Numbered from the stretch's first letter, positions 8,211 through 16,338 are shown. The stretch: 40,279 nucleotides of DNA from SIG588 sp045533175 (GCA_045533175.1 JAZSHJ010000060.1:1-40279), one strand, 5' to 3'. Notes: generated by a model not told the origin, from the letters alone. Translations and numbers: made by a program.

Positions 8211-9446
8211 GTGAAGATTTTAAATATCGGTTCGTGCAACATCGATTTTGTATATTCACTCGATCATATTGTCGCACCGGGCGAAACCGAAATGAGCACC
8301 TCTTTGCAGGTGTTTCCCGGCGGTAAAGGGCTGAACCAATCCATTGCCACCGCACGCGCGGGCGGCGAGGTGTATCACGCGGGGTGTGTGGGTATCGACG
8401 GCGACCTGCTGGTGGATACGCTGACTGAAGCGGGGGTGGATATCACCTATCTGCAAACGGTGGATGCAAAAAACGGACACGCCATCATTCAGGTGAACCG
8501 CACGGGCGAAAACAGCATCTTTTTGCATAAAGGCTCAAACGGCATGGTGGATACCGCTTTGATCGACCGCGTGCTGTCCGCTTTTTCGGCGGGGGATCTT
8601 TTGCTGTTGCAAAACGAGATCAGCAACGTGCCGTACATTGTGGACAAAGCGCACGAACGCGGATTGCAGATCCTTTTTAATCCTTCTCCGTTTAACGAAA
8701 CCGTCATTCAACTTCCGTTGAACAAGCTTTCCTATGTGATTTTGAACGAAGGCGAAGCCATGGTGCTTTCGGGGGCTTCCTCGCCCGATGCCGCCATGAC
8801 GCACCTGCGCACGAGGTACCCCTCGCTCGGCATCGTATTCACGCTGGGCGCGCGCGGCTGTATGTTTACCCAAGGGGATCGCACTCTGTTCCAGCCCTCC
8901 TTTGTGGTGAATGCGGTGGACACCACCGGCGCGGGCGATACCTTCGCAGGTTACCTCGCGGCGGGATTGGCACGAGGGGAGGATATGGCAAACATTTTGA
9001 AGACTGCGTGTGCCGCTGCGGCGATCGCGGTATCGCGCCACGGGGCGGCGCCGTCTATCCCCCTGCGGGACGAGGTGTTGCGCCTGCAAAAAACATTGAA
9101 AACAAGGGCTGCAGGCTCGCGCGCCGATCGGCAACGGCAGATCTTGGAAGAATATTTGGAAAGCGATCTGAGCACCGCCTCGCTTGTGGGGTTGGCGGAA
9201 CGCCTGGGTTATTCGCCCGTGTATACGGGTACGCTGGTAAAAAAACTCGCGGGGATCACCTTCACCGCGTTGTTGCAGAAGAAACGCTGTGACGCGGCCG
9301 CGCAACTGTTGGCGGAAAGCGAACTTTCCGTTTCGGCCATCATTGCCTCGGTGGGATACGAAAATGAAACCTTCTTCCGCCGCACGTTTAAAGCACGGTA
9401 CGGCCAAAACCCGCTTGCCTACCGCAAAGCACACACCGAACGATAA
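8211..9446 (+). CDS. PfkB/ribokinase-type sugar kinase fused to an AraC DNA-binding domain
   Basis: A 411-aa two-domain protein. Residues 1-~295 are a PfkB carbohydrate kinase: the substrate motif GGKGLNQSIATARAGG near residue 38 and the anion-hole and catalytic motif DTTGAGDTFAGY, with catalytic base Asp243. Residues ~306-408 are a complete AraC-type double HTH (LAERLGYSPVYTGTLVKKL, then VSAIIASVGYENETFFRRTF, ending NPLAYRK). The kinase may phosphorylate a sugar, or may serve as the sugar and ATP sensor for the regulator. The start is GTG 8211, 6 bases after a near-perfect AGGGAGGTG. It stands alone with its own promoter and terminator. The nearest sugar genes are GH2 and the deaminase-family gene, so its targets are unknown. 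Confidence 0.88.
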   Translation: MKILNIGSCNIDFVYSLDHIVAPGETEMSTSLQVFPGGKGLNQSIATARAGGEVYHAGCVGIDGDLLVDTLTEAGVDITYLQTVDAKNGHAIIQVNRTGENSIFLHKGSNGMVDTALIDRVLSAFSAGDLLLLQNEISNVPYIVDKAHERGLQILFNPSPFNETVIQLPLNKLSYVILNEGEAMVLSGASSPDAAMTHLRTRYPSLGIVFTLGARGCMFTQGDRTLFQPSFVVNAVDTTGAGDTFAGYLAAGLARGEDMANILKTACAAAAIAVSRHGAAPSIPLRDEVLRLQKTLKTRAAGSRADRQRQILEEYLESDLSTASLVGLAERLGYSPVYTGTLVKKLAGITFTALLQKKRCDAAAQLLAESELSVSAIIASVGYENETFFRRTFKARYGQNPLAYRKAHTER

Positions 9447-9451
9447 ACGAA

Positions 9452-9484
9452 GCTGTCAAAACCATTTGGTTTTGACGGCGTTTT
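9452..9484 (+). terminator. Hairpin terminator after the kinase-AraC gene
   Basis: The 12-bp stem 9452-9463 with 9468-9479 (one U-G pair) and an ATTT loop is followed by GTTTTC. The T run is short, so termination may be partial. Confidence 0.6.
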
Positions 9485-9538
9485 CGTGTAAGAGATAGGT
9501 GTTTCCGTGCCTAAGTGAATTGCCAACGAAGGCAAAAA

Positions 9539-9574
9539 CTACCCCCAAACAAAAGTGAGCACAACGATCGCCAT
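9539..9574 (-). CDS. Possible 11-residue hydrophobic peptide
   Basis: ATG at 9574 follows AAAAGGAG by a good distance and encodes MAIVVLTFVWG before TAG. It starts 25 bases after the stop of the deaminase-family gene on the same strand. A small hairpin (ttgcc/ggcaa, 9520-9535) follows. It may be a short membrane peptide, a decayed gene start, or chance. Nothing except the ribosome-binding site supports it. Confidence 0.25.
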   Translation of the reverse strand: MAIVVLTFVWG

Positions 9575-9598
9575 ATCCACACTCCTTTTAACGGTGGG

Positions 9599-9982
9599 TT
9601 ATTTGATCCACCATTCCGGTGTGATGTCACCGAGTTTTACGGTGCGGCCGGTGGTGTAATCCAACAGGATCTCCACATCGTAATACTTGCCCGCCATCAG
9701 TTCGCGGCACGCACCGCACGGGGCACCGCCGGAACCGTCGGGCATGATACACAGCACGCGGGCGATCTCCTGTTCGCCGTTGGTGATCATATTGAAAATA
9801 GCGTTTCGCTCGGCACAAATGCCAAGGGTGGAGCAGGTGTCAATACACACACCCGTATAGATCTTTCCTGATTTGGAAAGGACGGCCGCCGCCACCTCAC
9901 CGCAGGTAACGTATTCCGAAATACGGCGTTCGTTCAGCACCGCTTTGGCCGCCGCATACATCTCGTCCCAGATTTTATCCAC
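9599..9982 (-). CDS. Cytidine deaminase-family protein
   Basis: A 127-aa zinc deaminase of the size of tetrameric Cdd enzymes. The zinc and catalytic motifs are CAERNAIFN (Cys ligand plus catalytic Glu) and PCGACREL (two Cys ligands). It would hydrolyse cytidine or deoxycytidine to uridine in pyrimidine salvage. Part of the family, including blasticidin-type deaminases, has the same motifs, so the substrate is not certain. The start GTG 9982 is chosen over upstream codons because GGAGGG lies 7 bases before it. The gene has its own promoter and no partner genes except the doubtful 11-aa frame. Confidence 0.85.
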   Translation of the reverse strand: MDKIWDEMYAAAKAVLNERRISEYVTCGEVAAAVLSKSGKIYTGVCIDTCSTLGICAERNAIFNMITNGEQEIARVLCIMPDGSGGAPCGACRELMAGKYYDVEILLDYTTGRTVKLGDITPEWWIK

Positions 9983-10016
9983 GCTGTATCCCTCCGATAT
10001 GGTCTGTGTTGAGTAT

Positions 10017-10045
10017 ATTGTAGCACAAAAAAGAGGGCGGTTCAA
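10017..10045 (-). promoter_or_regulatory. Promoter of the deaminase-family gene
   Basis: On the minus strand TTGAAC (10045-10040) and TACAAT (10022-10017) are 17 bases apart, about 35 bases before the GTG start. Confidence 0.65.
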
Positions 10046-10131
10046 GAGGATGCTCACCGGTGGAAATCGGGTTCCCCAAGTGAGTGCCTCCTCTGCTTAC
10101 GGCATTTCGGAGAGATCAAAGGCAGGAAAAC

Positions 10132-10160
10132 AAAAAGGATGCCCAAAGGGCATCCTTTTT
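10132..10160. terminator. Bidirectional terminator of the tRNA operon
   Basis: The stem aaaaaggatgccc (10132-10144) pairs with gggcatccttttt (10148-10160) around AAA. It sits just 3' of tRNA-Val on the minus strand and has T runs on both strands. Confidence 0.9.
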
Positions 10161-10164
10161 GTTT

Positions 10165-10241
10165 TGGTGCGCGTAAACGGACTCGAACCGCTGACCTCTT
10201 GCGTGTGAAGCAAGCGCTCTAACCAGCTGAGCTATACGCGC
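10165..10241 (-). tRNA. tRNA-Val (anticodon CAC)
   Basis: The cloverleaf folds fully: acceptor GCGCGTA/TACGCGC, D arm with AGCTCAGCTGGTTAGAGC, anticodon stem CTTGC/GCAAG around TTCACAC, T arm with GGTTCGAGTCC. The CCA end is encoded (10165-10167). It is the last gene of a three-tRNA operon. Confidence 0.95.
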
Positions 10242-10244
10242 ATG

Positions 10245-10319
10245 TGGTGACCCGGACGAGAATCGAACTCGTGTTACCGCCGTGAAAGGGCGGTGTCTTA
10301 ACCGCTTGACCACCGGGCC
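10245..10319 (-). tRNA. tRNA-Glu (anticodon TTC)
   Basis: Acceptor GGCCCGG/CCGGGTC (one G-U), anticodon stem CCGCC/GGCGG around CTTTCAC, and T loop GTTCGATTC. CCA is encoded at 10245-10247. It is three bases from tRNA-Val. Confidence 0.95.
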
Positions 10320-10345
10320 GTTGCCCCGCCTGTTGGCGGGAAATA

Positions 10346-10422
10346 TGGTAGCGGCAGTCGGGGTCGAACCAACGGCACTGCGGGTATGAACCGCATGCTC
10401 TAGCCAACTGAGCTATGCCGCC
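10346..10422 (-). tRNA. tRNA-Met, elongator type (anticodon CAT)
   Basis: Acceptor GGCGGCA/TGCCGCT with a terminal G-U pair, anticodon stem TGCGG/CCGCA around TTCATAC, T loop GTTCGACCC, CCA encoded. The anticodon stem lacks the three G-C pairs of initiator tRNA. It resembles Firmicute elongator tRNA-Met rather than lysidine-type tRNA-Ile. It is first in the operon. Confidence 0.92.
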
Positions 10423-10451
10423 ATGAGCACTTGTGAACAAGTGCAAGGGTT

Positions 10452-10480
10452 ATTATATCCTATTAAACGGGGTTTGTCAA
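10452..10480 (-). promoter_or_regulatory. Consensus promoter of the tRNA operon
   Basis: On the minus strand TTGACA (10480-10475), a 17-base spacer and TATAAT (10457-10452) match the sigma-A consensus exactly. A small inverted repeat (gcacttg/caagtgc, 10427-10444) lies between it and tRNA-Met. Confidence 0.92.
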
Positions 10481-10520
10481 CTGTTTTTTTCGCAAATTAA
10501 AAATTTCTTTTTCGGATACC

Positions 10521-11303
10521 TTATTGGATGCATCCCGTGGGACAAGCAGCCACGCAAGCGCCGCAGTTTTCGCACACTTCGGGGTTGATGACCGCCACGT
10601 TGTCGTTTAGCAAAACAGCACCGACCGAACACACTTTGGTGCATTTTCCGCAACCGAGGCAAGCGTTCTTACACACCTTGCGCGCTTGGGCGCCTTTGTC
10701 GGTGTTGCGGCAAACCACCAAGGGTTTTTGCGGATCGGGCACCAGCGAAAGCAGACGACGCGGGCAAGTGGCCACACAGATACCGCAACCCGCACAGCGG
10801 GACGCATCCACACGCGCCAAACCGTTTTCCACTTTGATCGCGCCGTACGGGCACGCCTCGGCACAGTCACCCAATCCCAAGCACCCGTACAGGCAGGCTT
10901 TGCCGCCGCCGTACAGCAACGTGGCCTTTTTGCAGGAATCCACGTTTTCATAAGTGGTGAGCGTAACGGCTTTTTCTTCGCAACCGGCGCACCGCACCGC
11001 GGCCACCTTCTTTTTCAGCTGCACCGTTTCTTTACCCAACACACGGGCAATGGCATCTGCCACCGCTTGCCCGCCGGGCGAACACATACCGGGATCCGCC
11101 GTGCCCGCGACCAGCGCCGTGGCATACGCCTCGCAACCTGAATGGCCGCAACCGCCGCAGTTGGCACCGGGCAACACGTCACACAATCGCTCCACCCGCG
11201 GATCGGTGGGCACCGAAAGCAACACCGAAGCAACAGCCAACACCAAGCCGGCCAAAAGCCCCACGCCGCCGACGATGATAACCGCCAGTAAAATCGGACT
11301 CAT
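10521..11303 (-). CDS. rnfB: Rnf complex subunit B (iron-sulfur ferredoxin subunit)
   Basis: A 260-aa protein. Residues 1-~30 are one membrane helix (LLAVIIVGGVGLLAGLVLAV). A four-cysteine [4Fe-4S] domain follows (LCDVLPGANCGGCGHSGC). The C-terminal half carries several ferredoxin motifs: CLYGCLGLGDCAEACP, CAGCGICVATCP, CLGCGKCTKVC and CENCGACVAACP. RnfB accepts electrons from reduced ferredoxin and passes them into the membrane complex. It is last in the operon, 17 bases after rnfA. No clear terminator follows, and the tRNA promoter is only ~40 bases away. Confidence 0.95.
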   Translation of the reverse strand: MSPILLAVIIVGGVGLLAGLVLAVASVLLSVPTDPRVERLCDVLPGANCGGCGHSGCEAYATALVAGTADPGMCSPGGQAVADAIARVLGKETVQLKKKVAAVRCAGCEEKAVTLTTYENVDSCKKATLLYGGGKACLYGCLGLGDCAEACPYGAIKVENGLARVDASRCAGCGICVATCPRRLLSLVPDPQKPLVVCRNTDKGAQARKVCKNACLGCGKCTKVCSVGAVLLNDNVAVINPEVCENCGACVAACPTGCIQ

Positions 11304-11320
11304 TGTGACTCCTCCCTTTC

Positions 11321-11908
11321 TTACAGACCGAACAAGCCTTGGAATCCCAAGAAGGAAACCGAAACCAACGAAGCCGCCACCAAGGTGATGGGCAGTCCTT
11401 TCAGGCTTTCGGGGACGGGCACCAACTCAAGCCGTTCCCGCACGCCCGCGAACAACACCATGGCGAGCAAGAAACCCGCACCGCTAGCAAATGCATTGAT
11501 GATCGCCGCTACAAAGGTGTAGTTGGAATCGATGTTCAAAATGGTGACACCCAACACCGCACAGTTGGTGGTGATCAGCGGCAGATAAATACCCAGCGCG
11601 TTATACAACGGCTTCACAAAGCGTTTGAGCACCAATTCCACCAATTGCACAAGCGATGCGATCACCAAGATAAACACAATGGTGCGCAGATACGACAGAT
11701 CGTTGGGCAACAAGAGATAGTGGAAGATCGGCCACGTGGCGGCGGTGGCCATCATCATAACGAAGATAACCGCGAACGACATACCCACGGCAGGCCCGAT
11801 CTTTTTGGACACACCCAAGAACGGACAGATACCAAGGAACTGGCTGAGCACGTAGTTGTTCACCAGAAGGCCGCCGATCAACAGCGGGAAAAATCCGGGA
11901 TTGACCAT
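11321..11908 (-). CDS. rnfA: Rnf complex subunit A (integral membrane)
   Basis: A 195-aa protein with six hydrophobic helices, normal RnfA length. Signatures include NNYVLSQFLGICPFLGVSKK near the N-terminus and LPLITTNCAVLG in the middle, around conserved Cys residues that hold an Fe-S site between RnfA and RnfE. It is homologous to RnfE and NqrE/NqrD. The ATG abuts the rnfE stop (TAAATG), so translation is probably coupled. Confidence 0.95.
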   Translation of the reverse strand: MVNPGFFPLLIGGLLVNNYVLSQFLGICPFLGVSKKIGPAVGMSFAVIFVMMMATAATWPIFHYLLLPNDLSYLRTIVFILVIASLVQLVELVLKRFVKPLYNALGIYLPLITTNCAVLGVTILNIDSNYTFVAAIINAFASGAGFLLAMVLFAGVRERLELVPVPESLKGLPITLVAASLVSVSFLGFQGLFGL

Positions 11909-12601
11909 TTACTCCGCCTCCTTTCCGCAAGACACGCGTGCACAGGACGCTGCATGGGGACACGCCGCACACCCAAGTTCGGTGCGAGGCATGAAGGTGG
12001 GGTCGTGTTTTGCCGAAAGGCGGTTGGTCAGCCAAATAAGCATGCCAAACACGAAAAACCCGCCCGCGGGCAACACAAAGATCGAGATGGGCGGAAGTAA
12101 GCCGCCTTCGGGCCACCCGAACAGCGTGCCGCTGCCGAGCAGTTCGCGAATGCCGCCCATCAAGAGCAACGCACCCGTAAACCCGCAGCCCATGCCAAGG
12201 CCGTCCAATGCAGACAGCACCACGGGGTTTTTGCCCGCAAACGCTTCCGCACGCCCCAGAATGATACAGTTCACTACGATCAGCGGCAGGAAAATGCCCA
12301 GCGCTTTGTCGATGGCGGGCAAAAACGCCTGCACCAACATCTGCACAATGGTGGTGAACGCCGCAATCACCACGATATAGGCGGGCAGACGCACCTTGCC
12401 GGGAATGGCTTTGCGCAACATCGACACCGCAATGTTGGAACACACCAACACAAACGTGGCCGCAATGCCCATGCCCAACCCGTTGAACGCCGTGGTGGTA
12501 ACTGCCAGCGTGGGACAGGTGCCCAGCACCAAACGGAATGCCGGGTTTTCTTTAATCAGACCTTTGCTGAAGGCCTCGGTATATTTGTTCACACGGTTCA
12601 C
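11909..12601 (-). CDS. rnfE: Rnf complex subunit E (integral membrane)
   Basis: A 230-aa membrane protein with the RnfE core (FRLVLGTCPTLAVTTTAFNG and FLPLIVVNCIILGRAEAFA). RnfE pairs with RnfA in the membrane, and the two carry a shared Fe-S centre. The last ~25 residues hold extra Cys (GCAACPHAASCARVSCGKE), a tail common in clostridial RnfE. It lies 30 bases after rnfG. Confidence 0.95.
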   Translation of the reverse strand: MNRVNKYTEAFSKGLIKENPAFRLVLGTCPTLAVTTTAFNGLGMGIAATFVLVCSNIAVSMLRKAIPGKVRLPAYIVVIAAFTTIVQMLVQAFLPAIDKALGIFLPLIVVNCIILGRAEAFAGKNPVVLSALDGLGMGCGFTGALLLMGGIRELLGSGTLFGWPEGGLLPPISIFVLPAGGFFVFGMLIWLTNRLSAKHDPTFMPRTELGCAACPHAASCARVSCGKEAE

Positions 12602-12631
12602 ACCCTTTCGGAAAATAGGGGTAGGTTTTTG

Positions 12632-13153
12632 TTATTGAATAGCGGCGAAATACGAAAGTGCCAGTTCCACACCGTCGATCACGCCGTGCGAGGTTTTGGT
12701 GGCCTGCGAAACGGTATCCACACCCTCAACGGAGGTCTTCCCGACAAACGATTGGAACAGACCGCCCGCCGTAACGGTATCGATATATCCCGCGGTTTCC
12801 TCGTCCTCAGTCACCTTCACGCCGCAAACGGTGCCGTCTGCATTAACACCCGTCATCACCGTGAGGCCGGCGCTTTTGCCGCGGGTAACGGTGGTAAACA
12901 CGTAACCGAGCAATTCATCCCCGCGTTGGGCTTCGTAATACACAACATCCTTACCATCCACGGAAAGCGTCTTTTCCTCAAAATTCTCTGCCGCGGGGAA
13001 CACGTCCTTCCGTGCCGCATCCGCGGCGGCAGCGCTGTTTTCGGCAATGATGTCTTTGGTAAAATCGTTGGTAGCCGCCAGCGCGGCGGTGGCCACCCCG
13101 GCGATCAGCGTCAACGCCAACACCGACAGAACGATGGCTTTCAAATTCTTCAT
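12632..13153 (-). CDS. rnfG: Rnf complex subunit G (FMN-binding)
   Basis: A 173-aa protein with one N-terminal membrane helix and an extracytoplasmic FMN-binding domain. The flavin is attached covalently to a Thr in an S/T-[GQ]-A-T-x-[ST] motif; here it reads SQATKTS, so Thr152 is the attachment site. ApbE, which attaches the flavin, is not in the window. The start overlaps the rnfD stop by 4 bases. Confidence 0.93.
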   Translation of the reverse strand: MKNLKAIVLSVLALTLIAGVATAALAATNDFTKDIIAENSAAAADAARKDVFPAAENFEEKTLSVDGKDVVYYEAQRGDELLGYVFTTVTRGKSAGLTVMTGVNADGTVCGVKVTEDEETAGYIDTVTAGGLFQSFVGKTSVEGVDTVSQATKTSHGVIDGVELALSYFAAIQ

Positions 13154-14100
13154 CCCTTACTCCCCCTCTTCGGTGCGCCGAACACGCGCGGCATGGTCAT
13201 GCGATCAAGGTACGAAGTGATGATGTTCATCAACACGATGGCGAAAGACACGCCTTCCGGCAAAGAACCGAACAAACGAATCACCACCGTAAGCAAACCG
13301 CACCCGAGCGCAAACAGTACCTGACCGCCCCGGGTGACGGGGGTAGTGGTATAATCGGTTGCCATAAAGATAGCGCCGAGGAACAGACCACCCGACATCG
13401 TGTAATAAAACGCTTGCGTCACGTCGCCCTTGAACGCCCAAGTGAGCAAAAACACCGAGCCGATGTACACCACGGGAATCACGGGGGTGATCACGCGGCG
13501 ATAGAGTAAGTACGCAAAGCCGATGAGCAACGCCAAAATACAGGTTTCACCAAGCGAGCCGGGACGGTTACCCAAAAACAGATCCATCACCGAATAGTTG
13601 AGTTTTTCACCCGCCGCCAGCGACGCCAACGGAGTGGCGCTGGTAATGGCATCGGGAGACGCGTTCAGCGGATAGTGATATTCGCTCATGGTGCCCGCAA
13701 AACTGCCCAGCAGCACGATACGCCCCATCAGCGCGGGATTCACGAAGTTGCACCCGATGCCACCGAACATCTGCTTGACCACCACTATGGCCACCACGCC
13801 GCCGAAAGCGGCTTGCCACAGCGGGATGTCCACAGGCAGGTTAAACGCGAGCAGAATACCCGTGACAACGGCAGACAGATCGCTTACCGTTTGCGGGCGT
13901 TTCATCACCACGCGGGACAGATACTCCGACGCGACGCAAGAGGCGACACACACGGCGGTGACCGCCAACGCACGCCATCCGAACAGAATGGTGGCCGCCA
14001 CCAACGAGGGCATCAGCGCAAACACCACGTCCCGCATAATGGTGCGGGTGGTATCCCTCCCGTGCAGGTGCGGGGACGCGGAAAGCATCAATTGTGACAT
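13150..14100 (-). CDS. rnfD: Rnf complex subunit D (integral membrane flavoprotein)
   Basis: A 316-aa membrane protein of normal RnfD size, with about eight helices. The covalent FMN motif is TSATPL, with Thr156 as the likely attachment residue. Other signatures are GGIGCNFVNPALMGR and MATDYTTTPVTRGGQ. RnfD passes electrons across the membrane with RnfG and probably forms the ion path. It lies 15 bases after rnfC. Confidence 0.95.
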   Translation of the reverse strand: MSQLMLSASPHLHGRDTTRTIMRDVVFALMPSLVAATILFGWRALAVTAVCVASCVASEYLSRVVMKRPQTVSDLSAVVTGILLAFNLPVDIPLWQAAFGGVVAIVVVKQMFGGIGCNFVNPALMGRIVLLGSFAGTMSEYHYPLNASPDAITSATPLASLAAGEKLNYSVMDLFLGNRPGSLGETCILALLIGFAYLLYRRVITPVIPVVYIGSVFLLTWAFKGDVTQAFYYTMSGGLFLGAIFMATDYTTTPVTRGGQVLFALGCGLLTVVIRLFGSLPEGVSFAIVLMNIITSYLDRMTMPRVFGAPKRGSKG

Positions 14101-14115
14101 CGTGCGGACACCTCC

Positions 14116-15432
14116 TTACTTCTTTTCACGCAGGGCGGCCTTCGCCATGCGGAAGTTTTGTACCAACGGACGGAACGCGGGGCAGGTGTAGGCACACGTG
14201 CCGCATTCCATACACGACATGATATGTCGCTTCTTCAGTTCCTCCAAGTCGCCGCGGATATACGCATCCGCCATAGAGGTGGGAACCAGTTTCATGGGGC
14301 AAGCGGCCACACAGCGTCCGCAACGCAAACACGGCGTTTGCGGATGGGCGTTCAACTCTTCTTCGGTCAACGCCAAGAATGCATTGTTTTGCTTCAACAC
14401 CGGCAAGGACGGATCGGGAACGGCAATCCCCATCATCGGGCCGCCCATCAAAAGACGGGTGGCTTCCTCTTGCATACCGCCGCAGAAATCCAACACCTCA
14501 GATATGGGGGTGCCAATAGGGACGCGTACGTTTTGCGGGAACTGAACGCCCGTGCCCGCCACCGTTACGCGCTTGTTGATAAGCGGCATACCCGTTTTGA
14601 GATACCGCGCCAAGAAGCCTGCCGACGTGACGTTCAGCACGATACACCCGATATCGGCGGGCAGGCCGCCGTCCGGCACGCGACGCCCCATGCACGTGTG
14701 CACCAGCATTTTTTCCGCCCCTTGCGGATAGCGGGCGGGCAACACCTTCACGGTGACGTGTTTCATTTTGCGGGCGGCAATGCGTTTGCGCAACAGCGCC
14801 ACGGCATCCATCTTATTGCTTTCCACACCGATAATGGCATGCGCCAGATCCAGCCATTTCATCACCGCCGCAATACCGTCCAGAATATCGTCGGTCGCTT
14901 CCATACACTCGCGGTAGTCGGCGGTGATGTAGGGTTCGCATTCCGCTGCATTGATGACCAACGTGTCCACCTGATCGAGATTTTTCGGATTCAATTTGAT
15001 GTGGGTGGGAAAACCCGCACCGCCCAGACCGACCAATCCCGAACGGCGCACCGCCGCCAAAAAGGATTCTTTATCGGTCACTTCGGGGGGCATTACCTCT
15101 TCGGAAACGCGGCCTTCGCCATCGTTTTCAATCACCAGCGCCTGCCCGATCTGCCCGTTGGACTGACGAAGAGAGGTGATGGCTTTCACCTTGCCCGACA
15201 CGGGCGAGTGAATGGGGGCGGAAACGGGCGCCTCGCTGTCTGCCACGCGTTGGCCGACCGCCACGGGATCACCCACCGCCACGACAGGTTTGCACGGTGC
15301 ACCGATGTGTTGCGACATCATCAGCGTGACCGTGGCACCCGCAGGCATATTGGCGGTGACGCAAAAACGCGTATCTTTGCGATGAGGCACCGCCGCACCG
15401 GGTTCGCCAAATAAAAGATCCAATATATTCAT
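14116..15432 (-). CDS. rnfC: Rnf complex subunit C (NADH/ferredoxin-facing)
   Basis: A 438-aa soluble protein. It has an N-terminal barrel-sandwich domain, an NADH/FMN-binding domain with GLVGLGGAGFPTHIKL, an SLBB-like domain (VPIGTPISEVLDFCGG) and two [4Fe-4S] motifs (CLRCGRCVAACP and CMECGTCAYTCP). It exchanges electrons with NAD(H) at the cytoplasmic face. The whole complex couples ferredoxin oxidation and NAD+ reduction to Na+ or H+ export. The ATG is 18 bases after the Gx gene. Confidence 0.95.
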   Translation of the reverse strand: MNILDLLFGEPGAAVPHRKDTRFCVTANMPAGATVTLMMSQHIGAPCKPVVAVGDPVAVGQRVADSEAPVSAPIHSPVSGKVKAITSLRQSNGQIGQALVIENDGEGRVSEEVMPPEVTDKESFLAAVRRSGLVGLGGAGFPTHIKLNPKNLDQVDTLVINAAECEPYITADYRECMEATDDILDGIAAVMKWLDLAHAIIGVESNKMDAVALLRKRIAARKMKHVTVKVLPARYPQGAEKMLVHTCMGRRVPDGGLPADIGCIVLNVTSAGFLARYLKTGMPLINKRVTVAGTGVQFPQNVRVPIGTPISEVLDFCGGMQEEATRLLMGGPMMGIAVPDPSLPVLKQNNAFLALTEEELNAHPQTPCLRCGRCVAACPMKLVPTSMADAYIRGDLEELKKRHIMSCMECGTCAYTCPAFRPLVQNFRMAKAALREKK

Positions 15433-15450
15433 ACCATTACCATATCCTTT

Positions 15451-15957
15451 CTATGGAAGGTGTCGTTGTAACAACGGAAGCAACATCTTCACCGTCAATC
15501 CGGTGATGCATCCGGCCGCCGCACCCGTGAGCCACAGCCACGGGGCATACCAGATGAGCGCGGGGGAAAACAGCAACATAGCGGCCAGCAGTTGCCCCAT
15601 GTTGTGAGCTACCGCACCCACGATGCCCACACCAAGGAAACTTATGCCGCGGGAAAACAGCCGCAGAACCGCCGCCATCAACAAGGTGCTGAGAAGGCCG
15701 CCCGCCAAGCTCATCCAACCCGAGGCACCGCCGCGAAAGAACGCAAAACCCGCTTTCACCGCCGTGACCGCCAACGCGCCCGGCAAGCCGAACAGCGGCA
15801 ACGCCGTCATGGTGGCCAGATTGGAAAGGCCCCACTTCGCACCCGGTATGGGCAAGGGCGGCAACAGGCTTTCCAAAAATGAAAGCGCCACCGCCAATCC
15901 GCACAAAATACCAAGCGCCGCCGTGCGGAAGGTACGCGATTCAGTCTGCAACCGCAT
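15451..15957 (-). CDS. Gx transporter-family membrane protein (Hpre_diP_synt_I-like)
   Basis: A 168-aa protein with about five membrane helices. The motifs LPIPGAKWGLSNLATM and GALAVTAVKAGFAFFRGG match the family once called heptaprenyl diphosphate synthase component I, now "Gx transporter". Its true role is not settled; it resembles ECF S components. It commonly sits next to rnf genes and a NusG-II protein in Firmicutes, as here. It overlaps the upstream gene by 17 bases and precedes rnfC, so it is cotranscribed with the Rnf complex. Confidence 0.82.
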   Translation of the reverse strand: MRLQTESRTFRTAALGILCGLAVALSFLESLLPPLPIPGAKWGLSNLATMTALPLFGLPGALAVTAVKAGFAFFRGGASGWMSLAGGLLSTLLMAAVLRLFSRGISFLGVGIVGAVAHNMGQLLAAMLLFSPALIWYAPWLWLTGAAAGCITGLTVKMLLPLLQRHLP

Positions 15958-16300
15958 CCACCTCCCCGTTGTTGGCGATCACCCGCAGGGTAACCCCCGC
16001 AGGCACACACGCGGCCGCTGCACCGCTTTGCTTTAACGCGCCGCTGTGCACACACAGTTTATCGGGACAGTCGCTGTGCGAAAACCGCACCGCACCGTTA
16101 GCCACTTCCACCGTGACGGTAAGCCCGTTCCGCCCCACGACCGTGCGCACGGCATCCTCCGACAACGGAAGAACCACCGTTTCGGTGGGGGTGGTGAGAA
16201 CCGCCTGCCCGCCGCGATCGGCAAACAAAAAGAAGGCTCCCCACATTCCGACAGCCGCCAACAACACGGCTGCCAATATTCCGAGATCCCCTTTCTTCAT
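15941..16300 (-). CDS. NusG domain II-containing membrane protein
   Basis: A 119-aa protein with one N-terminal helix (LGILAAVLLAAVGMWGAFFLF) and a small extracytoplasmic NusG-II-type domain, marked by HSDCPDKLCVHSGALKQSG and ending VPAGVTLRVI. This is a standalone version of the domain, not the transcription factor NusG. It is the first gene of the Rnf operon, with GGGAGG 7 bases before the ATG. The family is common beside rnf and Gx genes; its function is unknown. Confidence 0.82.
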   Translation of the reverse strand: MKKGDLGILAAVLLAAVGMWGAFFLFADRGGQAVLTTPTETVVLPLSEDAVRTVVGRNGLTVTVEVANGAVRFSHSDCPDKLCVHSGALKQSGAAAACVPAGVTLRVIANNGEVDAVAD

Positions 16301-16338
16301 GACGGCGCCTCCCGCACGAGCAGAATTATCTATAGTAT

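Noticed and set aside
10346..10422. Initiator tRNA-Met or lysidine tRNA-Ile
   Set aside because: The anticodon stem lacks the initiator G-C triplet, and the acceptor and loops fit Firmicute elongator tRNA-Met better.
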